Shown in pieces: positions 11,827 to 23,510 of a DNA stretch of 64,000 nucleotides (positions are counted from its first letter, which is position 1; each line of letters begins with the position of its first letter). The DNA comes from Phycomyces nitens (taxonomy: Eukaryota > Mucoromycota > Mucoromycetes > Mucorales > Phycomycetaceae), in the NCBI GenBank assembly GCA_022702545.1, contig JAHRBC010000002.1:3782001-3846000 (forward strand), read 5' to 3'. The translations under genes were made by a program, and so were the position numbers. A model generated the notes under the pieces. That model was given only the letters and a program-made list of their open reading frames with translations, did no database searches and had not been told where the DNA came from.

Positions 11827-13003
11827 TATTTTATTAAAACAGAATAAAAAATTATTAAAGAAATAAAAAATTATAAAATTATAAAATTATAAAAAAAATA
11901 TTAATATTAATATTAATAAATTAATTAAATTAATATTTTCTGTTGTGGGTAGAGTAAAAATAAGAAAGATACGAAAGAATTCGTGAGAACTTGTGTAGGG
12001 TGTTTATTATCAAGAAAAAAGTTATCTTTCTACATAGAACTAACTACTGATATTTATATGTTTTCTGATTTATAATTCAGTATATGCTTTGGTAATATTT
12101 ATCACGATGAGTCATCTTCCAGGAGTATTGTCTTTCTGGAAAGATCCAGAGAGACCTATTGATATGATACTTCTCCAGTCAGATCAGCCAGAGAGCTTTG
12201 GTAAAGAAGAGCATTTATGCTATTGGTAATATTTTAATATTCCGACCCAGATACTTGGGTAATGTTTTAGAATTATTAATTCATTGTAGTTGTAGTCTCT
12301 CAATCAAGTATTTATATAATAAACGAAATATGTAGATGGAATATGATGATGCCATTAGATAAATATGTGTATATCTGTATATCCCATATTATGGTGATAA
12401 CGATAATAATAATAAATAATAATCAATTATATGTATGATGATCTGTGTATTGGATAATCTCATAAAGGCAGATCCGTTTGACTGGAATAGCTGAGGATAT
12501 TATTTTATCCTTCAGTCTTACTCTCAGATTCAGCAGTGATCAATACTCATTTACAACATTTTCTTTAGTAAATATAAAAATAAATATATAAGTATATATA
12601 TAACTTTTAAACTAATATTAATAACTAACTTTAAATATATAAAAACAAATTATTTAGAATATATTATAAGCTAAAACCACTCGGTTTAGACTAAAGTCTA
12701 TATCAAGAAAGGCATTCTATATTCCGATATACTCAATTTCCCTTTTCTTTCTTTCTTATGACTTTATTTTGGTACTATTTGTATAAAAAATCTGTCACAT
12801 GATTAAAAGGTTTACATTTTTTACTAGTAAAATTCTTATAAACTTTCACTGCTTAAAATTGTTACAAAATCATGGAGTTTAAATATTACACTTTTCCCTC
12901 TTTCCTTAGGCTTTCTAACTCCATATAGAACACCAAAAAGAGTCTAAACCAAATTAGTAGTGCACGTCATATGTATAAATGACCACATGAACCTCCACCA
13001 ATT
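11827..13003. other. AT-rich spacer with short tandem repeats
   Basis: No credible coding region. A tandem ATAAAATT-type repeat at about 11870-11893 runs into TTAATA repeats up to 11938. The last 100 bp contain the tRNA upstream region. Confidence 0.55.
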
Positions 13004-13086
13004 GGAGAGATGGCCGAGTTGGTCTAAGGCGTCACGTTAAGGCCGTGATCTCTTCGGAGGCGTGGGTTCGAATCCCACTCTCTTCA
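13004..13086 (+). tRNA. tRNA-Leu (anticodon AAG)
   Basis: An 83-base class II tRNA without intron. Acceptor stem GGAGAGA pairs with TCTCTTC (one G-U), discriminator A at 13086. The D arm holds GCCGAGTTGGTCTAAGGC, the typical leucine form. Anticodon arm TCACG-TTAAGGC-CGTGA places AAG at positions 34-36, reading CUU and, after A34-to-inosine editing, CUC. A long variable arm precedes the T arm GTGGG-TTCGAAT-CCCAC. CCA is not encoded, as in nuclear tRNA genes. A T run follows. The internal A and B boxes are intact, so this looks functional. Confidence 0.96.
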
Positions 13087-13089
13087 ATA

Positions 13090-13096
13090 TTTTTTT
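13090..13096 (+). terminator. RNA polymerase III terminator
   Basis: A run of seven T residues begins four bases after the tRNA-Leu 3' end, matching the simple oligo-T signal that ends Pol III transcription. Confidence 0.85.
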
Positions 13097-15270
13097 ATTT
13101 TTCCTTGGGATTTTAGGTTAGCCAATCATACTCGTTGAATATTTTGTCAAGTTTTGTTGTATTTTTGTCAAGTATCGATCTGGTATTTCTTTTCTGGCAC
13201 TTGTAACTAAGTCGCAGAATCAATACCACTGGGGATCGTCAAGTTTAGAGAATAGTTTTTAGATAGAATATAGATACTTTTTATTGAGACAAATCCTTTT
13301 ACTATTTATACAAAATATAATCGGATTTAAGGCTAAATGTATAGCTACGTTAATATGTCTTAGATGATGATTGTCCAGTAGGATATACTGACAAGATATT
13401 CGCAATCTAAGACATTTGGGACATTTGAGACATTTTCCAAAACATATGCAAGAAGACCAATCGGCAAGGTCTGAGTGTTTACCCAACAAGGTCAACCATT
13501 ACTGGTTACCTATTAAGAGCCGATTTCGGTCACCGATGTCAACTCTGACATTTTACCATTAACCAAAACGTTTATTAGGATAGAAAAATAAATCTGTTTT
13601 ATTGCTACGAATCGTTGTAGTATTTATACAAATTTTACAAGTGAATCTAATTAAGAAAACCTTTTGTTTTATCAAAGACACATTTGTTTGTGTATTTATA
13701 AAAGGCAATGAAATAAATTTTGGTTTGCAAAGATGGGGAACCAATCGATATAACATTGAAGATGTATGTTAGAAAGTGCTTACTAACCGGATGCCTAATG
13801 CCCTAGTTTTTTTATTTATTCATAACATCAGCTCTGATATCATTTTGATAGCTTTTGCAACTTTCTTTACTGCTATAAACTTTTGATATATTTGGGGCAA
13901 GGTTTACAAGAGAAAATATTTAACCAAATGCCACTATCTCTCTACTCGAGATACATTGACTAGATACTTGGAAGTTATCTAGAGTTTAGTCTATCAAACG
14001 ATGTAATCTGATTCCATTAAAATATTACTATTATTGGAAAGACATATTTAAATATATGCCTGCTTAATAATAAGCATCTTGAGATTTCTTTATAGAATAG
14101 TCTTGCTATCAAAACATGGTAATTTTACATAGTTATCTACGTATCAATGACACCATTCTTGTCTTAAAAACAAATACTTGGACGAATAAATTTCTTTGGG
14201 TTTCTTTATAAACATGAAAGTGAAAAATAAAACAATGGTTCACGATATCTAGAAAATCAAGTACTGCGACAAAGTATATATATCTGAGAGAGTGTAAAGT
14301 CTTTGTTTGTGAGTCTGACGAAAAAACAATGTAAATAGAACTTTAAAGAGTCTTTACATTTAAAGCCCACACCTGATGGTGAGGACTTTTGTTCTTTTAA
14401 ATGATTGTAGGCTAAGAATCCCTTTTTGAAATATTATAGCGTCTGATTTTTACATTTTGAAAAAAAAAGACAAAGCATTGCACTTGTCAAAAAGTAAACG
14501 GACTCGTGGTTTTTAAATACTTTTCTAAACTACTTTACGCATGCTGGCTCCCTACTCATGATGATAATACAACTCGCTCCGAATTTATCAAGGCTTTTGG
14601 GAGTCGACGATCTGATCCCATGTTTCTCCGCCTTATCTTAATTTTTCAGGTTTAGTGCATACAATACAAGATACCTCTTTGACCAGGGTCCCTATATACA
14701 CATTTACTAGCCGCATATTGTTATTGTACATCTTTTAGTGTGGGCATATATTCATGATTGCCGTTATTATCCTCAGGAGAGTATCTATGATAGCCAGCTC
14801 TTGTTGTTAATTGGATATACTTTAATACTGAGCCAACACCATTGGTTTATCCCATGTTGCCAATATATATATATATATATTGATTTTCCACATATTGACC
14901 ATTTAATTCTATAAATGATCTGTCCATTACCTTTTCCCACGATATCATTTATAGTATGGTTATTTGAAATCATAATGTCGATGGGCATATAGAAAAAGAT
15001 CCAGAGCTTTTGGAGCAGAAATCACGCAAAGGGTTTGGACCCAAATGGCTCGTACATCTGAGGTATTTTATAATACTCTCTCTCTCTTTATATGCATTTT
15101 TTTATAAATGACTTTTTGAGGGTTTTAGTTGTAATCATGGTATACCCCTATACTAAATATACGATCAAGGCCACAAGTACTAAAAATGGTATTTTGGACT
15201 AGAGATTGGGCCGTGATCTTTCTTTCTTTTTTTTTAAAAATAAAAAAGTGGTTTAGGCAGGTATTTACAG
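13097..15270. other. repeat-like DNA without a supported gene
   Basis: Frames at 13259-13495 and 13559-13756 (minus) are probably not genes. The blocks around 13250-13330 and 13560-13640 resemble each other (TTTATTG.. then a TAGTATTTATACAAA core), suggesting duplicated or LTR-like debris. A TATCAGAGC string on the minus strand near 13830 resembles plant-type retroelement primer-binding sites, but its position relative to the blocks is wrong for that role. A TA microsatellite lies at 14863-14880. Confidence 0.45.
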
Positions 15271-15876
15271 CTACAAAGACCAAAAGATGGTTTCGGGTCC
15301 ATATAGAACCGTGCGGTCCTTGTTTCTTATGGTGACTATGATCTGTATCTTTGATAACAAGAAAGTTGATCTAGAAACATGCGAAATGTTTTGTAAAATA
15401 TAAAAGTAGATTATTTTTGATATAGCGTTATTTACGGCCGTTGAAGCCTGGTCCCTGTTTTTCTGGTTTTGTTTTGTTTTTCTAGGCCCACCCCCAAGGC
15501 TGCAAGTGATCTTGATAGATAATGCATCCGAACAATAACGTTTATTTGTTTTTTTTTTTTCAAGAGACATCACCAAGATCCAATCTTTTTTTAGGTTGAG
15601 GGCCTGTATTATATTTTGTTTCAACAGGCGAAATAAGTTTGGGTTTGATACCAGTAGTTCCGCTCCCCCTGTTGATATTCTGAATCCAAAGATTTCAACC
15701 CGCATCTGATAATTGATTGACTGAGAATTGATTTCTAGAGGTTCGAAAATCAATCTATTTTCCAAGTCATTCTGTAGGAAGAATTGGCAAAAGTGTCTGA
15801 CTGCCATTGTTTCTGGATTTACCCTTTTTTTATTATCAATGTACCACGCCGTACCAATGGCGATCAATTCAAGCAT
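15271..15876 (-). CDS. hypothetical protein, doubtful
   Basis: A 201-codon ATG-initiated frame, long for this AT-rich stretch. The first 100 residues are of mixed composition, with no low-complexity runs; the rest is Lys/Asn-rich and then hydrophobic. I recognise no domain, motif or signal peptide. There is no clear intron and no neighbouring gene to suggest a role. It may be a decayed repeat-element gene or a chance frame. Confidence 0.25.
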   Translation of the reverse strand: MLELIAIGTAWYIDNKKRVNPETMAVRHFCQFFLQNDLENRLIFEPLEINSQSINYQMRVEIFGFRISTGGAELLVSNPNLFRLLKQNIIQALNLKKDWILVMSLEKKKTNKRYCSDALSIKITCSLGGGPRKTKQNQKNRDQASTAVNNAISKIIYFYILQNISHVSRSTFLLSKIQIIVTIRNKDRTVLYGPETIFWSL

Positions 15877-16309
15877 AACGGTGTAACTAGGAAAAAGGCA
15901 TTATATAAAGACAAATAAGAAAAATATCCGATAGCATGCTTTGGTATCAAGAAGATTGCACTTTAATTGAGATCACCCAATCGGATCCAAAATATACCGT
16001 GGTTAATTGACAATACCAGAAATTAGGCACGATGTGGGTTTATGGATTCATAATTACTACTGAATGTCAAGACATATCTAAATTGGCTGGGCAATTGAAA
16101 AAAAGAAAAGAAAAAAGAAACTCGCTTGGAAGGCGCTTTCAATTGAGTTTTTATGGCCAAGTACATGTAATAAATTACTAATAGAATATACCGTGGTAAA
16201 AATACTCAATTTGTAGATGAACCGGACTTTAGTATTGTTGTTATTGCGACAGATATTCTCTAGTGAGATTAAAATGCTGATTTAAAAAGAAAAGTGCTGC
16301 CTTGACAAA

Positions 16310-16418
16310 TACATATATATAAATATATATATATAAATATATATATATAAATATATATATATAAATATATATATATAAATATATATATATAAATATATAT
16401 ATATAAATATATATATTC
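16310..16418. repeat. 14-bp AT minisatellite
   Basis: About seven head-to-tail copies of AAATATATATATAT. The units look almost identical, suggesting recent expansion. It produces a meaningless tyrosine/isoleucine frame on the minus strand. Confidence 0.9.
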
Positions 16419-16977
16419 AATTGATGACTAGACTGCCCTAGTATTTCATGAGAGAATATATTCAAACCAGATTAAAAAGTGATATTTACTGAGAGTGTTG
16501 TGGCTGCAGACTCAAATCTGCTTTCTGCGTTTAAGAATCTGTAGCCACATAGGGTCAGGTGCAACGTTATGCACCGATTGTTTTGTCTCTTGGTCTTTGG
16601 CCTTGCCACACTCCCCCTCCTGACTTGTGTACCAGTGCATATTGCACAGACGCATTCCAGACAGAAGCGTGCACAAGAAAGTTTAAAGATTTCCTGTTGC
16701 GAAATATTATACAGTCGCACGCCAAATGACAATATTATTGACAGGTAAGCTTATTCAGTAATACAGATCGACATTAAAAAAAGTTTTCTTTTTCTTCTTC
16801 TTGACGAATGTGTGTATAAATATAAATATTGTGTTGGATATGTAGTACACTCTGTGGTCGCTCTGTACACGCGGGATTTTACATGGTATAAAAAAAAAGT
16901 AGGACTATAGAAAATAAGAGTGTGTTTCCAAATAAAGAAAGACAAACGACAGAAGATGAATGTAGCAGAGGATGTAA

Positions 16978-17084
16978 AGTAATAATAATAATAGAATAAT
17001 AATAATAGAATAATAATAATAATAATAGAATAAGAATAATAAGAATAATAAGAATAATAATAATAATAATAATAAGAAAGGCTG
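16978..17084. repeat. AAT/AAG trinucleotide microsatellite
   Basis: Imperfect AAT repeats with interspersed AGA triplets, ending about 15 bases before the stop codon of the NDT80-like gene, so it probably lies in that gene's 3' untranslated region. Confidence 0.9.
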
Positions 17085-17099
17085 AGAATCGGGAAACTT

Positions 17100-19085
17100 C
17101 TATACACTCTGCTGGTTTACGAGGTTGGGCACAGCATTGTATTTTCTTGGGCCGTATGGAGTTGTGGGAGTTGTGGGAGAAAAGGCACTGGTCTGGGAGG
17201 CGGCTGAAGAGAGGGTTGGGGTGCCATGGGGAAAATACGAATTCTGAGGGTGGTCCTGGGCAGGAGACTGGACAGAGTTGGAGGAGTGGAATCTGTTACG
17301 CGTCCATTCTGCCGTAGAGTCCATTGGGATCTGGATATTCAGATTGTTGTTGTGGTGAGGTTGGTGCGGGATATGGGACATTTTGGAGTTTTCATGGTCG
17401 CCGTTTGGCTGCATGTTGTGATGGTTGACATACTCGTTTGAGTACATGTCCGAAGAGGATTCCGGAGAGTTCTCAGGCATTGTGTGGACCATGTAGGGAT
17501 GAGATGCCTGGGAAGGATGAGGGTGAGGGTGAGAATAGGCCGATGGGGTATTTGGGTGGTGAGAGGGAGTAGGAGGGCCGTTGTTCATCATCACATTGTG
17601 GGGAAGAGGGGGTGCAAAGTGAGGGTAATTATAATAAGGGTAAGAAGAGTTGTATTCAGCAGGCATCATTCCTGGGGGTGTCATCGGGGGTCTCGGGTAA
17701 GGTGTGGTGAATCGCTCATCAGTTGGCTGTGGTGATAGTTGGGAACCCTCATTTGTTGACTGAATAGAGTTGTGTCTCTCTTGGCTGTCGGCATAGTGAC
17801 CCGGGCTACGGCCACGGACTACGAGTGGTGCTGATTGGCAGGAGGCTATCTTGATACTCTGACCATCCTCTGTCTTGGCATACATATCCACGAGACAGAC
17901 ATAGTATTGCTGGGCAGCCCTTCTCTTGCCATTGTTTGCAGTCGCAGTCTTGAACTGAATGCGCTCAAAGGTGGCAATGTTCTGGTTTGCTCCCACTGTG
18001 CTCATACCCAGATTGCCGCCAGCAGTGATTGGCTTGGGTTCGGGTTTGACTTGAGGACCCTTGTCGCGTTTAGGAGTGTGCTGAATCAATTCGATTTCCT
18101 TGTCACTGTTTGACACACGGGCAGAGATGCCAAGATAGAAACGGAGAATGTTGCTAAATGTGCCATCTTCCTTTTGGACCAAGCACTGAGGCTCAGTGTC
18201 AGCGTAGTAATGGTTGAGACCCTGGATAGAAAAGGCGCCGCTGACTTGGAAGTAGTTGCGACGATAGCAGGTCCAGTCGTTGTAAAACAAGAAAAATCCT
18301 CTGTCCATCTTTGCCTGGATACGAGGCACCATTCTAGACAGCCAATGATAAATAAGAATGTTTGGATGTGTTTAGACTTACAATGTGGTTCGGTCCAAAG
18401 CATATAGATTGTTGAATGGTTTGGTGGAACTAAAGACCGGGCCGGCTTCGGCAGGACACAAGGAATCGTTCCGAGATCTTTTTCTCGCGAGGGCGATGGG
18501 GGGATAGGGTCCGGCATGGAAAGATGAGGTTGCATATGATTGCCTAGACATCTTTGTGGGCGATGGCAAGACATCATGGCCCACAGAGTTTGGACGAGGT
18601 GTTCCTGGCTGAGAGAGGGCCATCATGCTATACAAAGATTAGTACACTGAATACACCAAGTCAATGTGACTATTGGCTTACCCTGGGAGTCTTGGATCCG
18701 ATTCAGGTTTGGTGGGAGTATAGCCTGATGCGATGGGTGGGTACTGATGGCTATGTAGAGATGAAATGAATATGATTTGTGTGCAGTTTATTTTCATATG
18801 ACATTGCAAGACAATATATTTTTGATGGGGTCGTACCGGTTGTACGAAGTATCAACAGGAACGCATAATTGACAGCAGAAATAGATTGTGTTGTACTTAC
18901 ATTGGAGGATGCATGGGACTTGTCTGGTTAAAGGAATGGTTGTAGGGATGGCCCATGGTTGGGAGTGGTGAGTACTGCTGCATCGAGGGAGGAGGGCCTG
19001 AGGCGACTGGGCCTTCTGATGAGGCTGGGGCTTGGAGGGGATTTTGGGCCATTTGCCACTCTTTGGCTTCGTGAGAGGGGTTCAT
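17100..19085 (-). CDS. NDT80/PhoG-type transcription factor
   Basis: Four exons (19085-18901, 18750-18682, 18627-18382, 18333-17100), all GT..AG with compatible phases, give 577 residues. The DNA-binding domain begins near residue 170 with MDRGFFLFYNDWTCYRRNYF, the hallmark of the NDT80/PhoG (p53-like immunoglobulin) fold, and runs to about 340. The N-terminus is Pro/Ser/Gln-rich and the C-terminal 230 residues are His/Pro/Ser/Asn-rich, typical of activation regions. Ascomycete relatives (Ndt80, XprG, VIB-1) control meiosis, nutrient stress or cell death; which role applies here is unknown. The protein should be nuclear. The first exon is the least certain because no motif anchors it. Confidence 0.88.
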
Positions 19086-20529
19086 GCTTTGTATAATGGA
19101 AGCGACAAGAGGTGAATAGAGAAGAAAGGGAGGGGAACTGGAAACCTAGACTGGAAATCTTATATGGCCAAGTGATATCGGGAGCTGAAAAGACCGATAA
19201 TAAGGTTGAGGGGCAGAGAACGCCCGTTTGGACAGAGACTTGTTTCTACAGTGAGAGATCAACTTGAAGAAGTCTGCTTTTTTTTGGGTCAGCACAACCC
19301 AATGGGTTCCTGTATTTCCGCTTCTCCAGAGATCTGCACCAAGTGGAACAAGCGGCTTTCTTTGTGTACCTTTTAGCCATTTCACCTTGAAAACAGCAAA
19401 GGGCGACATATTTTCTGAGTCTGGAAGCAATTTAGGCTCTGTACGACATTTAAATAGCGTTTATTATATTTGGTTCCAGTGCCGATGGTGTTAAAAAAGA
19501 AAAAAAAAAAAGAAAAAAGAAGTGTTTGATGGCCTGCAAGCTAGATGGATATAAAAAGAGTTGCAGAATTACAGGAATTGTGATTTAAATTGTAATTGTC
19601 ATGACAACGAAATTATAGTCCTATTTATGCACCTACAATACTTTATAGATCGTTAATTCCTTAATTCCCATAGAACCATGCGGCGTTTATCAGGTCGGCA
19701 CATGTATCACATTTGTTTGAAATAGTGAGTGCACGCGCCAAACAAAGCAATACCAACCCAACTTGGTGAATCCGTTTCTCTCCGCACTGTAGAGGAGTCT
19801 GAGCCTCTTCGGTTTCTCAATTTCCACAAACCTCCCTTCGTTGCTTGTGAATCCTTGGTGAAATACCAGCGTAGACCGTCTGTGCGTACCTCGTACAGCG
19901 CTTTGAACCCCATGTAACCATTGAAACAGCAGAACACACTCTGTTGTTCTTGCAGAGAGAAAGAGATACTGGCAAGCTAATCAAGGAGAAGATGTATCTA
20001 ATTTATCTATTTATTTTATATATATATATAGATTATATTTTAATAAATAAATAAATAAATAAAATAGAGTCGCGCGCGCGCGCTGATTTTTGCCGTCTTT
20101 TCCGAACCAGAAAATAAATACTAGCTGTTCTAATCCCAAATATCTGACTAGCTCCGTGTATTAAGCCAAGGCTATGGGTATAGATTGGTAGAAAGAATGT
20201 CAATCTATAAGATCCTCTGAATGATTGGCATAAGAAATTATTGTAATTACTTGTGATTTTCTCAATATTCAATAATAACAATTATTATAAAATGTATAAT
20301 TTATTATTCCGAGCTACTTATTCTTTTTCAGTACTCAGAAGAGCAGCGCTGTTAAGCTTTTTCCATTTGGAGCCAAAACTCTTCTCATCTCTGGAATCTC
20401 AGTCAATATGATTTGTGGGTAGGACAAGGTATTTTAGATGGTTCTTTTCCGTCCTTACCCTTAATCACCCCACCAACCCACACTCTATTATACAGATTAG
20501 ACCAATGGCGTCATTGGATCCATCTAATA

Positions 20530-20560
<31 letters not shown>

Positions 20561-20633
20561 CAGCTCATCACAAGATACAATAAATATAAACCATCCTCAA
20601 GGCTGTATTTGGTAATAAATGTGTATTTGAATA
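19086..20633. other. intergenic region with two unexplained open frames
   Basis: Upstream of the NDT80-like gene. Minus-strand frames at 19146-19430 and 19707-19937 have above-average GC and no low-complexity bias, and could be exons of a small gene or an upstream part of the NDT80 transcript; I could not join them convincingly. The second has its only ATG at codon 9. Also here: poly-purine at 19494-19520, TAAA repeats at 20041-20063, a CG run at 20071-20082, and a TTA microsatellite at 20527-20561. Confidence 0.4.
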
Positions 20634-21180
20634 TCAAAAAACAACTTTTGCAAGTCTAGGACCAATAATAGGCAATTGTTTCAAAACGCCAAAGATAGCA
20701 GGGAATGAGCCACTGCAATGATGTTAATAAGTGTTATCATTACTATTACTTGTATCGATTCTACTCATACCTAAACAGCCTTAGGCACCCATAGATCTCC
20801 AGTAGGAACCCAATAAAAGGAAACTTGACTAGGATCAAAACAATTCCGCTTGAAAATAGAATCGATCCAAACCGTCTGTCCGGTCGTCTAAAATACTCAA
20901 ATGCTCCTCTTGGACCAATTATCATCATAATTCCAATCACAATCATCAACTATAAAACAGTAGCACTCAAACATAAGTTAACCAAAAGAGCCAGTGTTTG
21001 CCTTTACATTCCCACAGGCCATCAGTCCAACATCAAGCATCAGCATCACTCCAAGCGCCATTAGCAAACCGCCACAGCCTGTCAGGCCTACTCCAATCTC
21101 TAGGAAATACAACTGTAAAGTTAGACAGAGATCTGTGTTTGACCAGCAATTATATTACTCTGTGTATCGTTTAACCACAT
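20634..21180 (-). CDS. GOT1: Got1-family Golgi membrane protein
   Basis: Four exons (21180-21159, 21099-21008, 20949-20771, 20712-20634) make a 123-residue, four-helix membrane protein, close to the roughly 140 residues of yeast Got1. The first exon is only 22 bases; splicing it correctly creates MWLNDTQKIGVGLTG, which mirrors the Got1 N-terminus. Other family features: a GN turn after helix 1-2, MIIGPRGAFEYF, a second cytosolic Arg-rich turn, GFLLEIYG, and LKQLPIIGP near the C-terminus. Got1/Sft2 proteins assist vesicle fusion in ER-Golgi and endosome-Golgi transport. It is transcribed in the same direction as the downstream-numbered AATF gene, 346 bp apart. Confidence 0.92.
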
Positions 21181-21526
21181 CTCTTGGTCAATTATTATGA
21201 ATTCTGTCAATGTTTTGTGTCGTGACTATTCTGGTTGACGTAGATGGGTATGACGCACAGTTTATTTTTATAGCAAAATAACAAGGGATAAAGCTGTTTA
21301 ATTATGGTGATCATCTTTGGAGATAAAGCCCCTCACTGTTTTCTATCGCCACAATCTCCTCTTTATGGTTTAATGTTTAGTATTAAATAGAGCACAAATC
21401 TTTATTACTTTAATTTACTGTCTTGTACACCTTTCAATGCATTGATTCCGTGTAACTGGCTTTTTAAAAGCAACCCATGCTGCGTTACATCCCTAATCCG
21501 ATAGTCTAAAAAAACACTTTATTGAT

Positions 21527-23510
21527 CTATACTGCAACTCCATCCACGTTTGTATTTTTACGCTGGCCAAGTAAGGATGAGTAGAGTTCATCTGTCATCT
21601 CCTCATGCCAAGTACCAGCCGGTATCGGTGCCATGAAGTTCTGGAGCTTCTCATGAACATTGAATCTAAACCGTTCATGAGCAACCTGATATTGAGGCCG
21701 TTTGAGCTTACCTTAGTTTTCGGCCCTTGCTTGCCTTGTGATCTACAACCTTGTTCTTCTTCTTTATGTCGGCTTGCTTACGGGCTGCCCATCGCATGCC
21801 CATAGCAATAGGGTCCTCTGTGTCAATCATACGAGATTCAATCAATTCACGAAGCTGCTGTTGGTAAAAGTCATTGTCATCAAAGATCTCTGGATCATAG
21901 GCATTCAAGTGACGATCGACCTTTTCTCCAGTCTCAACCAATGCTTCTTCATCTTCATCTTTCTCAGCCTATAATCCAAATCAGAGCCTGTATTTTATCT
22001 ATGGTTTGTCTTTACAAACCTTTCCAAGGATCTTGTACTCTGCTCTCTGAAGTTGTGTCCGTTTCACCAAAGTTTCTGTGTCGGCAAGGGTATTATCGAT
22101 TTGTGTCATGATACTCTAATACACAATAAGCTTGAGGCCCATCAATCTATTTTTAAAGGCACACTTACTTGATCAAACGCTTTAAACTTTTTGTTTAAAC
22201 GGGCACTTGATGCAGCTTGTACCTTGTTACCCCACTTTTCCAAAGTAGAGTTGCGGAAGGGTACAAATCTACAGGGCCATTATTATTATGAGTATAAAGG
22301 CACGGCCTTCATTCCAAATAGCTTACACATCATTGATCTGTGAAATGTCCTGCCAGAGCTTCTCAATATATTCATCATCGTCATCAAGGTGTCTCTTTCT
22401 GGTGTTCCAGTTGCACTCATCCAAGTCTACTGTTCCATTGTCTGACAAAAGGCTCGTACGGAGATCCATAATCTCATCAATGACTTCTCTCAAGACTTCT
22501 TTGGCACCATCAAGGTCACCCTCGATACCCTCTTCCTTTGCCAGGAATTCAGGCCATGTGTCATGCTAAAATTCCAGGCCAATTGTTAAAGGGGTCCCAG
22601 ATGCCTTTAAACAAACAATACCTGAGGAAGTTGATTGGCAACCTCTACGAGCTTTTGAGCACGAATACGGCTCTCAAGGAAATTATCCCACAGTTGCTAA
22701 GAAAGATAGTCAGTACCTTTATTCTATCCCAAGGTAAACTTACCAGTTGCTGTTTGACATGTTGACCCTTTTCGATATCGGTCTGTGCACTCTTTGACAT
22801 TTGTGAAATCATATCCCTAAGAGACATTTTGAGTACATTTGTTTTCTGACCAAAACCTCCAACCTACTTTTCATCCTGCTCAATTTTACGCAGTTCATCC
22901 TTGATTCCACCATTATCCTCTTCTTCCTCTTCATCATTATCTTCCTCCTCCTCTTCATCGCTGTCGTCTTCAACTTCACCAAATGCCTCGACGTTTTCTT
23001 CTTCCTCTTTTTCGTCGTCCTGTTCCTCATTTGCTGAATCTTGATCATCAACACCCTGCCATTCATTATCAGATTCTTCTTCATCATTAGAAGAGTAAAT
23101 GTCTTTGCGGCTGGTTCTCTTTCCAGAATAGCGAGGATCGTCCATCAAGAATTGTTGGCTTCGAAGAGCACTCTTTCCTACTTTCAAGTAGTGATCCCGA
23201 GTTCCCTTTTCCTCTTCAGCTTCGGCATCGCTTTCCTGGTTGACTCTGTCATTCAAAGGTCCATCGAGATCTTCGGGATCGTAATCTAGGATGCAGATAA
23301 TGTCGTGTTGGCAGAGATTCTCAATTGGATAACGACGTTTTTAGGAGAATCTACTTACCCTTGGGTGCAGTAGTGTCAAGATCAGCAATTTGATCTGCGA
23401 GGGATTTTTCTGTTGTAGGTTTAATTTTTTTAATTTTTTTTTCAAGTGAATTTATTAGATATTTGAAGATTTTGTTGATTTGTAGCAATCGTCAGCTTAC
23501 TGGGTGCCAT
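21527..23510 (-). CDS. BFR2: AATF/Bfr2 ribosome-biogenesis protein
   Basis: Ten exons (23510-23501, 23409-23359, 23285-22868, 22816-22744, 22696-22622, 22565-22327, 22268-22169, 22115-22020, 21968-21712, 21665-21527) join in phase to 485 residues. The first exon has 10 bases. Order of features: a short basic start, an Asp/Glu-rich acidic stretch at about residues 95-155, the AATF helical region ([17 protein letters not shown]), and the C-terminal TRAUB domain ([19 protein letters not shown]). Bfr2 joins the small-subunit processome with Enp2 and Lcp5 in the nucleolus; the animal orthologue AATF/Che-1 also affects transcription and apoptosis. The TRAUB motif is completed exactly across the last intron. 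Confidence 0.93.

Noticed and set aside
13820..13850. Retroelement primer-binding site (TATCAGAGC on minus)
   Set aside because: It lies on the wrong side of the repeat-like blocks, lacks the full TGG start, and no gag or pol is nearby.
16241..16465. 74-codon Tyr/Ile-rich frame
   Set aside because: It is the translation of the 14-bp AT minisatellite.
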